64,000 nucleotides of DNA. Origin: Antitrichia curtipendula. Taxonomy: Eukaryota; Streptophyta; Bryopsida; Hypnales; Leucodontaceae. Shown here in pieces: positions 32,989 through 44,759 of this stretch. The notes beneath the pieces are model-generated. The model was given only the letters and a program-made list of their open reading frames with translations, ran no database searches and had not been told where the DNA came from. How positions within the stretch are numbered: the first letter of the stretch is position 1; the number at the start of each line of letters is the position of its first letter. The stretch spans positions 48,560,029-48,624,028 of the forward strand of contig OX579633.1 of assembly GCA_951230915.1 (NCBI GenBank), read 5' to 3'. The translations under genes were made by a program, and so were the position numbers.

Positions 32989-35900
32989 ATGATGCATTCG
33001 GCGGCTGTGTGTAGCAGCGTCACGGGACGGCTGCTGCTGGAGAGTTGTTGCAAGGGCCATCATGGCATGGATTGTCAGGTTGCTTTTTGGAGTCGGCCAG
33101 GGTTTAATAAGAATTGGAAACCGAGCTCGGAGTTTATCGGAGTGACGAGGATTGAGAAACTTAGGGTGTTTCCAGCACGAGCTGGAGTTTTGTGCACAAA
33201 AGCGTTCGACGATAGGAACTCGGAAAACGGGAATGTAGTTAGGAACGAGAATAGCTGGACAGAGGCGAAGGGATTAAGATCGGATGAAGCGAAGCCGAGC
33301 GGTGGCGGGGAGCAGGGGCAAAACCTTGTCCATGCGCTTCATGAGGCTGCTGCTGTGTTTCAATCCGCAATGGAGGAGCAGGAGTCTCTTACGCGCGGTC
33401 CTTGGTTTGCTCAGAAGTGGCTCGGCATTGACAAGAATGCCTGGATGAGGGCGCTCGCTTACCAGGCAATCACTCATTTACAGAAGTGTTTGAAGTCAAG
33501 AAAATTACGTGACGATCAATTGATCAATTTAATGGAGTGTTAATCTCCTTCGTCTAGGTCTTGTAGGTCTAGTTGACGCTGAACTAGCTCAGTTGAGTCA
33601 AGGTTCATATTCTTGCTGCTCCAGTTGCGTAGGAAATGTGCCAGAGCCGATTGCCCTCCTGATAGGTTGCCATTAGTCAAATGATAATACTTTTGTATGT
33701 AGTTTTTGGTTTTCCGGATTTCTATCGAAGATTGCGTTTTGAAGTCCGCAGATATGATTGTATCTTCTGAGAGGATCGCTTATAGAAGAGAGCTTTGAAT
33801 TTTGGATGTTGTCAATCTCATTAGCCACATTCGCTTGTTTCTTGATTCGCAGGCTGCTGTACATTCGCTGCTTCAAGCGGTTCAAGAGATTGCAGCGCGT
33901 GGTGAAGGACGAGATAGGGATGCTAATGTGCTGGTACAGCGTAGGTAAGTCCTTCATGGCTACCTTTTAGTATGTCTACATGTCGTGTTGCCCTAGAACG
34001 CCAGAATCTTTCTAACTAATATTTCCCACTAGCGCTGTCCACTAAGGCGTTCCTGCATGGAGGACATGCTATCGATATTTGATGCACAGATGAACTGGTT
34101 AGGCATTGATGATTACTAACGGGCCTAGCGTGTTGGACAAATTAAATGTGATTCGACCCTGAGCAGGACTTCAATTTTACTCTGCTTCGTATTCTCTTGC
34201 CCTGCTGTTTCATCTTCATTCTGCTCATTTCCTAATTCGAGATGCTATATTTTTGACAGCCTGATGCGGCAATCTGCGCCACTTAGAGATTCAATTCGGC
34301 TCGAGTTGTCTACAAGGGACCCCTCGGCTGATGATTGGTTGTGGCTCCAGCAGCACCCTCAGGCAGTGGCCAGCTTTGTCAGTGTCCTGGAGAAAGACAA
34401 GCGTTTTACTGCCGTAACATCTACGTATGCATTTCTCCTATTGCTTGAAAACACATTCTGGAAAAGACCATGTTGCAGATCCATGATCTCTTTTCCTATG
34501 ATATCTGGCATTCTCTCGTTGTGTGTTCTAAACCTTTTGCTAAGTTTTCTATGCCGCACTTGCTAAGTCAAGAAGGACTATGCCTTCGTCTGCTCTTTGG
34601 TGATCCGATATGAAGTAGCACGTAGCTATCAGGCCTACTTGTGGTGCCCCTTCAGGCTGTCCACAGTTCTTTCACGTAGTAGGTTAACTTTTTTTGTTAC
34701 AACTCATCGACATCTCCTGTTCTACTCACAAAAGCACTCTTTCATTCGCAAGCAGAGGATGGGAAGGGATTGCTACAAGCCCAAGCAATGCAAGTGATGT
34801 GGCACTTCTCACGCTTTCTCTCAGTAGCAGTGCAGCCATTACGAAGCTAGGTGCGGCAGCAGTGTCTTGTCCTCTATTTACGTCGTTGCTTCCGGAGGAG
34901 ATTAACAGGCAAATGCTGAAGCTGCCTGAGTGTATGCCAATAGAAGAAGTGTACATGTTTTCGTGTACCGTAGGATTCAAGCGGCAGTTTCTTGACAATT
35001 TTGGATCTAGAGCAGCAGACGTAAGAATCTGGCAGGGTGATGGAAGTGAAGGAACCTTCTGGATCAACCTCATACAGCAGCTGCTGTGTGCAGCTTTAGT
35101 TAGGGAAGGTGTAAATTCAAAGCTGCAAGTGACTGACGGTATTGAGGTTAATTTTCTGCAACCGTCATTCTCTTTACTCATCTGCTTCAATCTGTGCTTA
35201 ATATATCTTTTCAGACAGATTGCAACGATTAAATATAAACTGGAGTTGAATATTTCTATCGTGTGGCTCTGTCTTTGAACCGTATATGGCGTAATGACAC
35301 AGGCTCTTTGGCACGTTAGTAATTTGCATTCATGAAAATGGATTAATTATGTAGCGCGTCTGGTTCAGATATCTCTGGGGCAGTTATATTCTATCTTTTC
35401 TTATCCCAGAAAGGGCATGCAGGATCTACAGAAGGACTTGGGGCTGTTTGGATTCTTTGTTGCTTTGGGAAGAAGCACCCGGGCCTACTTAGCGAGCCGA
35501 GGGGTAGGGGATTCCGAGGAGTCACTTGCAAGCCTACTAAGGTATTTCCCTCTTATCTTTAGTCATGAAATACTTGCCATTTAGTTTTGTTCTTGAAATA
35601 AGTCAATGACAGTTTAGAATTAAGAGGCGATGAATGTATAACCTGATGTATTCTTTATGTGTTTGGTTCCTACAGGTATTTAGATGGTGGTAGTGTGTTG
35701 TTTTACCCGCAACTTGCAAGGGTATCCTCTTATCAGCTTTTTGTAGAGGTGAGAAGATGACCTATGGAAATGTGAAATTATTTTTCTGTTTAGAAATTTT
35801 AAACTCAGACCCTTATATGTGTATTAATTGGCGTTGTTAAGTATTCAATTGATGTGCCTGTCTTCTCAATTTCGAACAAGAGGTGAGTTTCATTCCAAGT

Positions 35901-38900
35901 CCTGTCTTATATTGTTTCCTTCCTGTCTACTTGGTGTCAGTTCTTGAATTCCTTTGGTGGGATTTTTTTTCTTCTTCGATTCACTTTTTCTGATAATTTG
36001 ATATAGTTTATCATCTTTCATTGCAGGTGGTGTGTGAAGAGATGGAATGGCTTTCTTTTTATCCAGGAAACCCACCAGCTAAATCTCGTGATGAGCACAA
36101 AAAGGTGAAATCAGGAGTTAGCAAAGCTGAAAAACAGATGGCTCTTGGAGTAGCAGTTCAAACATGCTCGTTATGGGTGGGAAGTTTTCGTCGTTACAGT
36201 ACCTGGGTCCGGAAATCACAAGGTTTTCGTGCAACTGCGTTCATAGAAAAAGGGTAACATGTTTACAAATATTGGTCCTCTGTTGATTCACAGGCAGCCG
36301 ACTGTGCCACAACTGGCATTCATTGTTTGCCTCTTCAAACAATTATTTCATGCAATTCATGTAGCTTTCATTGCTGCACATACTGTTCTTTGAAAAATTG
36401 GTGTCAGTACGTTAGCTCTGTGAAGATGATTTTAGTTATATCCTCCTCAGCCATGAGCAGGGTCCTGTAAATGTTGGATGAAATTGTTTATTTCACAAGC
36501 ACCTAATTTCATGAATCTTATTATTAATATCACTGGGGCTGTGCAACAGTCAGCAGCGCTTGGCGGAGTGCTTTAAAGCGTACAATCTCGAATTCAACGA
36601 TGGAACTCCTATTAGGTGAGTTTCGTGTCTTCTGTTCCAGGTCATTTTGTGTTCCCTTGAATTTTACAATGGAATGATTATTGTGCTGTTGGTCTTCTCT
36701 TTCATTATAACACGGAAAATTGCTTTAGACTGTTAAGTCGGGAGATCGAGTTGCACTGAGTACGACCTTGTTGCAGGAATGGGAGTGGTGCTCAAAAAGG
36801 AGATGTTTTCAATACCGATAGTCAGAGACAGGAGAGGGATGCAATTGCAAAGCACGTCGAGGATGACTTATTGCGGAGCTGGAATGTTCCTAGTGTTACA
36901 CCGCTAAACACGAGTAAACTTCCAGCAGATCAGCTGGGGTTACAGGAAATGGAGCGGCAACTCAAACTGTTTGATAAAGTACTCTCTTTCCTCTTATTGG
37001 TTGTACATTAACGTTTTAAGTTAAAGTTCACAATTCTGGAAATCCTTCATCTGAGTTGTGCATCTCTGTAAGGATCAATGTCTAATCTGATTATTTCCGA
37101 GGACACTGGAACGTTTCTAGGGTCAATAGCATGCAGTTAGTTAATTCAACGGTATGTTCCAATACTATTATGCGAACTGGAATATAGGAGGTAAAGTATC
37201 TTTTATAGGGTGAAATGACTACTTGTATTTGAAGGTCCATTTTCTATTTTACTGATCTTATGTCCTCATCATCATGAGAACCTTTGCTGCAGGAGCTACA
37301 GAGTGTCGAGCTCGCTATTCACAAACTGGAAGTGTTGCTTAAAGAGTCTGAATCTAATGGGAGTTCTGGAAGAGAAACCCTGTCAGCTATTCGGGTTGAT
37401 TTAAGGAGGATATGGGCATTGAAGAGAGAAGTTGAGTTACTGGAGGCCTCTTTAAAAGAAGAAGCTGGTCTTTTAAGAATGAGCCTGATAGTGAAGGTAG
37501 GCCCCTGCCGATTTATGGAACGTATCTACTATCCTCGGGCTCTATGTATGGAAAATTCCTAGAAATATGAGTAAGAATATTCTTTGAAGTGAAAACGGAG
37601 GAGAAGCGAGAATGGAAGTCATCTCGGCTCCCTCTATGGGATCATGCCTGAATAATTAACGAGTCACACACCAAGCTTCCATTCAGTCAACTCATATATA
37701 AGTGTTTTTCTCGATCTCATTCTCCAGCGTTGTCTGAACCCCAACGAAATTCCATGCAATTTTTTTCCTGGTGCAGGATGGCAAATTCTTGGAAAGGAAC
37801 ACAGAGAGAAGCGCTGATGAAGAGCTTGGCTACCGAAGTACAAGTTTACAGTCAAAAAAAAGGTTAGACCCTGCTGACCCCTATGTTGAGACTCACCAAG
37901 TTTTACTATTAAAAAATCATGACTATTAATAAGGAATATCTGTTACTTTTTCTGTCCTACATGTTGACTTACTGTACAAGCCACACTGTTTTATGCCTTC
38001 GTGCGGTTAAAATAAAGAAGTGTTTAATTGTCCACGTCTTGTACTAGGAACCTGGAAGTAAAGCACTGGCGTTGAGGTTCATTTATATGATTAACCTCTA
38101 AACGCCGAGGGTGACCAGTTGGTCATTTGATCAGAGTACGCAACTGATGATTAAGGAACTGCAACGTCTAAACCCTCCTGCAGTGGAACTTTCTTTGAAA
38201 TATATTGATGAAATCCGTATCAGATCAAATGTTTCACATTGGAAGCTAACTTGGTGGTTGATTCTTTGCTTCAAATGTGTACTCAGGGAAAATCCTTTTC
38301 TCCAAGGAGCAACGAATCTAGGTCGAGAGTTGGTGAATTTCATGTTCCCGTTCTCAAATCTTAAGAAGGAAAGGGACGATGTTGACGGTTATACATCTAA
38401 AGATAAAGTAAGCCTACTTTGCACCACCTGCTACTGATTTGTGTCTTATGAGAATAGTTAGTTAGTCGATGGATTTGTTTGATATTGTCCCACTTCAAAG
38501 TATTAGAGTTCACACAACCTGATATCGGATTCCTATCATGAATAGTTTTTTTCGCTTGGCATATAGCCAAATCATTCAATAGATTATGTAACATTCTTTA
38601 CCCCACCGTGCTAGGTCCCTTCCTATTGTTGAATCATTAGTGTGTGGCAAGAGAGGGAGTAGGAATCTTGAATTCAATAGTTTACCAATGGTACTGTAGG
38701 CAAAATGATTCCATATTCAGTGCCGTTGAAGAACGGATTACTGAAGCATGGTTCAAGAATGTCCTGAATATCAAGCATGGGTATGAAATGCAATCTTTCA
38801 TCACCAAAACATTTCTTCCACTTCGATGAAAACATGTCAAATGGATAAAAATATTGCTTATTTTCAGACTGTAAATGATTATATCTAAATTTTGAATCTC

Positions 38901-40655
38901 CTTAAAGATAAGCAATCGCATTTTGATTTCAATTGTATCCATCCCTGATAGAACCCTTGGAGACTTGAACAAGATGTTTTGCTTTGTACACAGACCGGCA
39001 CAGCTGATTATGACACAGCAGATCTTGCACTAAACGGAGCATCTACAGTTCTGAAAGAAGCGGAAACCATTGAGCAGTTAAGAGGTGAATTGGCTACGTT
39101 AGAGTATCGCATACAACAAGCTGCTTTGCAAGCAGAATCAGAAAGAGTGAGTTTTCTCTTTCCGTCCGATGACATAGAACATGCAATGCTTTTAAATTTA
39201 TAACGGTTTAAAACAAACTGTCATGAATGCTTGGTCGTCCTATCTATCCTTGCTGTCTTTCTGACTTGTTGGTTCTGTCAGCTATCATCAAGCGGAGATT
39301 TGACGCGTATGTCAAGTACCAGCCTAACGACTAGGTTCAGTGAGGATGATTTTGATGATTCAGAAGTTACTGGGGCGTATGGAGATGTTTTCGGCAAGTC
39401 TATTGAGAAGCTTAAAGATGCTAGTTCTGTAAGTTCCCTATATGCTACATTTTGATGTGCTTGATGGGGTTTTGTTGTGGATTCAAGCTTAGTGGACGGG
39501 CAACTGTGGCGGATGCAATGCTTTTGAGTGTCTTGCATTGCTTGATGGGAGTTACCACAGTGGATTGAAGTTTTCTGAACTCTTAAAGATACTGAAGGCC
39601 TAAATCCATATGATAATATTTCCTCTTACATGGTTGGGGTAAGAAGCTGTATTCAGCTGCTACATTCTGTCTACTAAATATCTGCGTTTTCTGACTTGGG
39701 TCAGGATGCATGGAGGGGGACTGTTCTTCTGGGAAGCGATGTGGGTGTTGCAGTATTGCTCTTGAAACGAAGTGTTGCTGGTCAAGTATTAACCGATCGG
39801 GAGCAAAAGATACTGAGAAGAACATTCACTGACCTAGCCTCAGTAGTCCCCATTGGCGTTTTGATGTTATTGCCTGTAAGACGCCATGTCTGTCGCCCTG
39901 CTTCGCGGTTGCTTGTTTTTTTTTCTGTACCGTTGCCCATCAAACGGCTAAGTCACTCTATTAAAAGATTATCTTATATGATTGAACTTTAATCTACAAT
40001 ATGATAGGTTATGATTATAATATTCTCAATTCCTGAATAATTTCTCATCTCCTGTCACAGGTCACGGCTGTTGGGCACGCTGCTATTCTTGCCGCTATTC
40101 AAAAATACGTCCCTGCCCTGGTTTGTAACCCTTTCTTTTGTAATCTCTGCTATACGCAGACCTGTGATCTGATTTAGTGGAGTGCACGTCTTATACATCA
40201 TGCTGTTTGGAGTGAGGCAGACTTAAAAAGTTTTGTTTCCGTTTTATCGGATGATATACTATATTTAGTTCCTGCATCTTTTGTAACTTTTAGATACTCA
40301 GGTTAATTTAGTTTTGACAATCGTTATGAGATCGAACTGTGCATGTTCTTTTTATTTTGAGAATTCTTTCGTAGTCGACCTTGCAGCGCAAGTGGTGTTT
40401 TTGAAGTTAAGTGAGGGATTGTTAGTGTATTTGGTTAGTGTATTTCTGGCATTCGATTCTTGCCATCTGATTGCATTTTCGTTGATATCCATGGTACAGA
40501 TTCCTAGTGCGTATGGCCGGGAGCGCTTAGATGTTATACGACGGTTGGAACAACTTAAAGAATTAGAGTCTGAAAATGAGGGTTCTGACATGGAGGAGAG
40601 AGCTTCGAGGCAGTTAAACAAGAGTTCTTCTGGGAGCAAGTTGGATGAAAGTTGA
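32989..40655 (+). CDS. LETM1-like protein (17 exons, about 972 residues)
   Basis: Exons: 32,989-33,465, 33,853-33,944, 34,260-34,424, 34,756-35,146, 35,414-35,541, 35,676-35,748, 36,027-36,253, 36,550-36,615, 36,777-36,978, 37,293-37,496, 37,777-37,862, 38,287-38,407, 38,994-39,146, 39,282-39,428, 39,705-39,875, 40,061-40,120, 40,500-40,655. All phases close to 972 codons plus TGA. Conserved blocks match plant LETM1-like proteins: AAVHSLLQAVQEIAARGEGRDRDANVLVQRS, KDLGLFGFFVALGRSTRAYL, GSVLFYPQLARVSSYQLFVE, and the C-terminal LETM1 core (845-940) LTDREQKILRRTFTDLASVVPIGVLMLLPVTAVGHAA. LETM1 relatives are inner-membrane proteins of mitochondria (K+/Ca2+-H+ exchange, translation); this plant branch may be chloroplast or mitochondrial. 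The Ser/Cys/Arg-rich N-terminus could be a transit peptide (inference). The first intron appears to be GC-AG. Exons 11-12 (37,777-38,407) are the least certain. Confidence 0.9.
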
Positions 40656-40910
40656 AATACGAGATTATTTTTAACCAATTAGCTGGAGCACCCCTATAAG
40701 GTGGAGCACCCTTCATTGATAGCATTGTAATTTATGAATGATAAGGGATCACCTGCACAGTAACATTATACGCCAATTGCATCTATCTGTAAATCAATTT
40801 GAGCCTCTGCAAATGACAATATTTTATGCACACAATTAAATGATTGGTGCAAAGGTTTTGTTATTAGGGTGACAGTTTGGGAAGATTCCATTGTTGGGTG
40901 GTCAGGTTGT

Positions 40911-40958
40911 GACAGTTGAGGAACCCATTGCCTTGACAGTTGAGGAACCCATTGCCTT
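40911..40958. repeat. 24-bp direct repeat, two units
   Basis: TGACAGTTGAGGAACCCATT plus GCCT occurs twice back to back, about 250 bp after the LETM1-like stop codon. It is probably 3' flank. Confidence 0.7.
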
Positions 40959-42179
40959 GGCTTCCAGCTGTTTTGAGTGGTTTCTATTATTAGAATTGTG
41001 AGTGTGTAGATGTCCCATTTTCGAGTGGATTCCAAATAACTGAGAATATGTATTACCACTATTTGGACTCATTATGAACGAACTCTGAATTGTTGAAGTT
41101 TGACGTAGTAGGGTTCTATTCATGAGTCTAGACTACTCTTGAACCTTGTATATTGCACCTATGAGATCTCTCATGAAAGCATCCTTGATTGTGATAGATT
41201 TTATGACTATCTTTTTCTTACAAATCACCTATTTGAATAATGATGAAATAAAAAATTATGATGTGTAAAAAAATTATGATGTGTAATTGCTCTTTGTAAA
41301 TTCATTATAGATGCCATTGTATGCACAAAGTAAGAAAATTGGCCATATTCAAAATTGGTCCTAGGTTCTTGTAAATAGAGGTTGCATATTTTAGGCAAGA
41401 ATTTGTAGGGATGGTTTTAGAAACAATTCACAATTAGGTTAAAATATTGAACTTTTTTTTCTTTGTATCTACACATTTTGAAAATATTTACATTTTAAAA
41501 ATTTCTAATTTACTCACACATTGTCTAAAAAAATACATTCTAACAAATCCTAGAATCCCTCTTTTGACTACCAACAAAACCAACAAAAATTAACAATTCA
41601 ATCATAGAAACCATGCTGAATTTTTATTTGGATAATTTTTGGTGTTCTTATGTTTATAGCATTTTTTAATAAAAAGGTTGGCATGCCTTTATTCAATATC
41701 ACTCTTTCAAAAATAATTTGTTTTTCAATGGCCTACAATTCATAGGCAAGCTTGAATACAACAACGTTAGAATGTGAGTATAGAAATGCAAGCCTACAAG
41801 CCTTGAATAGATGTATAAGTAGATTGAAGATGCTTATAGTATAAATACCTATAATATAGATATTTAGAATATAGACATCTATAACATAGATGTATAGACT
41901 CATATACTCAAGTACTCATCATTCTAGACTCACATAATAGTAAAAGTGACTTGGATACATGATTAATCTATAGTGAAGAGTCTTCATTTACACTCGAAAG
42001 CAAAGCTTTTTTTGCCCTTGAATGTTATTTTACACTATAATTATTCTAATAGTCACAGTCGCTATTATGTGAGCTTAGAATCATGAGCTCATAAATTAAA
42101 CACCTATGTTATAGGTGTCTACATTATAGAACCCTTCCATAATTATAGTGTATTTATGTTATTAATACCTACTAGTGTA

Positions 42180-42665
42180 CCATGTGCTGTTGTCATAGTA
42201 TACTAAATGTAAAAGCAAAAATAAATTTCTAAATTTTTAATCTATAAATATTTCAAAACTCAATAACTTTTCTACCGTGAGTTGAAACGCCACCAAACAT
42301 AATTCATGTATCCCTTCTTGTAGAAAACTTTTCATAGTACTAAGAATATAATCAAGAAGATGCACATTTTCAAAGATCTCACTATAACAAACCAACCTAA
42401 ACAAACTAAACAAACAAATAAGCAACCTCGTTTAAAGTATATTAGTATTTCATGTGTTGTTGCTACAACCAAAAGAAAAAAAAAGTAATTTTCTAATTTT
42501 CTAATTCATAAAAAAATTGAAATTTGATAACTTTGACATCGTAGGTTTGAACGCCACAAAACAAAGCCTTTATATACAGACTCATAGAAAGCTTTCTAAC
42601 AATACCAAGAACACAATGGGGGACACAGAGTTCCAGAGATCTCATTGTAACAAACAAAACAAAAC
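42180..42665. repeat. Diverged tandem duplication, offset about 265 bp
   Basis: Unit 1 (about 42,180-42,425) and unit 2 (about 42,440-42,665) share the order TTTCTAAT/AAATTTTT, AACTTTxxxxxCGTxxGTTxxAACGCCAC, AGATCTCA, TAACAAAC. A further inverted copy lies near 31,805. Confidence 0.45.
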
Positions 42666-42673
42666 AAACAATT

Positions 42674-42715
42674 TAACTTAACCCTTAAGCGCTCGGACGT
42701 CCAATTTCTGGACAA
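42674..42715. other. Possible solitary end of a TTAA-type element
   Basis: CTTAACCCTTAAGCGCTCGG resembles the ends TTAACCCCTAAAGTCCC of the elements at 7,707 and 61,202. Similar ends occur at about 27,566 (TTAACCCTTAAACGCC) and 38,091 (TTAACCTCTAAACGCC). No matching opposite ends were found, so these may be chance or truncated relics. Confidence 0.25.
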
Positions 42716-43938
42716 TGAACAAATTCATATTCTTGTTTCTTGCTTGTTGCTTCTTGGATGAAAGTTATCTTAATTCGTGAAGATACTTTATGAAGTTCTT
42801 GTCCTATCTATTGGTTGCATTTGGTGTTACTAGAGTACATATTTTTCTAAAATTATAACTGTAGAAGTATGTCAAGTGGTTAACCAAGCCAAAATTGCAT
42901 TGATTGTAGTTCAAGACTAGATTTCTAAAAATGAGGTCATAGATGTAAAGAACACAAAGATTTCAAAAAGTCATCATACCAAAAGAACCTCCTTTCAAAT
43001 CCATTCCAACAAGTTTTACTCCAAAAATGATAATATTTTGCTTGTAATCAAATTTCAAAGGAATTTTAAAAAATTCTATTCAAAATTCATAAAAATAATA
43101 TTGGTGATAGCATTGGTGAATCTAGCTGTACAAATGGAATCCAAAATTCAAAACCTACAACTTTCATTTTTAAATCAACTCCAAAATATTCTTCTAAATA
43201 GTATTTTATAATGATTTTTTCCAAATCGTCAATTATGGAGAGGACTATAGATATTTAGAGGGTAAGGAATGGATATTATAGGTGTTTATATTATAAGCAC
43301 CTTCCATGGTTATATATATATATATGCTTAAGACTCGGAGGCTTGCATTCTGTACTTACATACTAGCATCGGTGTCCTAAAAGTCATAAACATGGCTCTC
43401 TCTTTTGGTCCATCATTTGTAAGGGTGGGACCTAAACCTCAATTTAAAAAGAAGACAACCCTATTCAATTACTTGAATGCAATTGTCGGCCTCATTGTCA
43501 TTTCAAAATATATACAAGTTGAATAATAATTCAAATACAATAATCTAGCAAACTAGAAACCTAACTTTCAAGACGTTTAGAATAGCTCCTACTTTAGAGA
43601 ATTGGAAATAAAATCCCATCTGAATCCCCAAGGGAATGTCACTTCCAAGTCACATTGGGAGCAAGCTGGGGAGCAAGCTGGGGAGCAAGCCATGTGGCAA
43701 GGAGTCTAGAAAAAATATAGCCAGTCATATGGCTCCGTTTTTTCCCGCGGTATGCAGGACTGCCACCTCAGCTCACTGAGTCGGTGAACGGAAGTGGACC
43801 CAGTGACTGGATGTTTAGTGAGTGGCCATTCCGGGTCAACTTTTGAGACAGTCCAACAAGTTAGGGCACTACAGAGTAGTACAGTATTAATTATTTGCAG
43901 CTGAATGGGTCAATGGGTAAACATCCTGTAATGATCAG

Positions 43939-44244
43939 TAAGGTAGGAGGCTGTTAAAGCAACCCTTTAAGAGCTGATTGCATTTTTAGGGAAGCTAAAC
44001 TCCTTGAAACAATTTTCAGTAAATTTTACTAGGAAGAAAAATGAAATTGGTATTTAATCCAAGTCGTTTCATATTTTTTGGACCTTTGTGGAATTAGTTA
44101 CAAAATTTTGAAGTTGAAAAGCAATGGTTTGTAAAAGTGCCCCCCTCACAAAATGTCCAACGTTGGTACATTGAAGAAAGTAAAATGTACCTCTGTGTTA
44201 GAGGTCGCTTTTAGAGACAGATCGCTTTTACAGACCCCTACTCC
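43939..44244 (+). mobile_element. MITE of the TAAGGTAGG family, copy A
   Basis: It starts TAAGGTAGGAGGCTGTTAAAGC at 43,939 and ends near 44,244 with ...GCTTTTACAGACCCCTACTCC, so the ends are inverted repeats. Interior blocks (ATTTTTAGGGAAGCTAAACTCCTTGAAACAATT, TTTTTTGGACCTTTGTGG) match copy B at 47,636-47,931 in opposite orientation. Confidence 0.65.
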
Positions 44245-44459
44245 TAAAATTGCACACTATAGATTCTTGCCTAAAATATACTCCCACTATTCACGAGAGT
44301 CTATGATCGCTTTTAGGAACACCTATTTTCAGCACTTTGAAAAATTGTAGTTTATACATACGGTGTTCAAAAAATGCATTCTAAGAAAAATCTAGAATCT
44401 CCTTTTCACTACCAACACGATCCCACAAAATGTTTTCCAGTATAATAATGGGAACCATC

Positions 44460-44745
44460 ATTACAAAAAATATGAGGCCTCAACAAGGCTGTGAGTGCTG
44501 ATTTTCGGGACCCCGCGGGTGATATTACGGAAAAAAAAAAAAAAAAAAAAAAAACTTTTTTTTTTCCGAAAAAAAAAAATTAAAAAGTGACGTGGCGCTG
44601 ACGTGGCGCTGGCGTCAGCGCTGGCGTGGCACTTCGACCACGTCAGAATTTCAGTTTCAGGAAAAAAAATTCGAAAAAACCCTCTGTAATATCACTATGG
44701 GGTCCAGGCTTAACGGCCTTCTGGAGGCCTCATATTTTTTGTAAT
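44460..44745. mobile_element. MITE with perfect 21-bp terminal inverted repeats
   Basis: The left end 44,460-44,480 (ATTACAAAAAATATGAGGCC...) is the exact reverse complement of 44,725-44,745. The inside has a long A-run, a T-run, and a GC-rich block with GACGTGGCGCTGACGTGGCG and a CTGGCGTCAGCGCTGGCG palindrome. No ORF. The superfamily is not assigned, because no clear target duplication is visible. Confidence 0.75.
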
Positions 44746-44759
44746 GGCTGAATTGCTTA

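Larger units (their letters stand above)
41130..43930. other. AT-rich intergenic region
   Basis: No gene is supported. There are short TATAG/ATAGA runs at 41,825-41,900, an (AT)n stretch near 43,312-43,325, and a threefold GGGGAGCAAGCTG-type repeat at about 43,656-43,690. Confidence 0.5.

Noticed and set aside
33466..33543. Extended first exon of the LETM1-like gene (through LINLMEC stop)
   Set aside because: It would truncate the protein before every conserved block; it reads as retained intron.
44526..44570. Long A-run and T-run as a retrogene poly(A) tail
   Set aside because: It lies inside a MITE with perfect inverted ends and is not adjacent to any coding copy.
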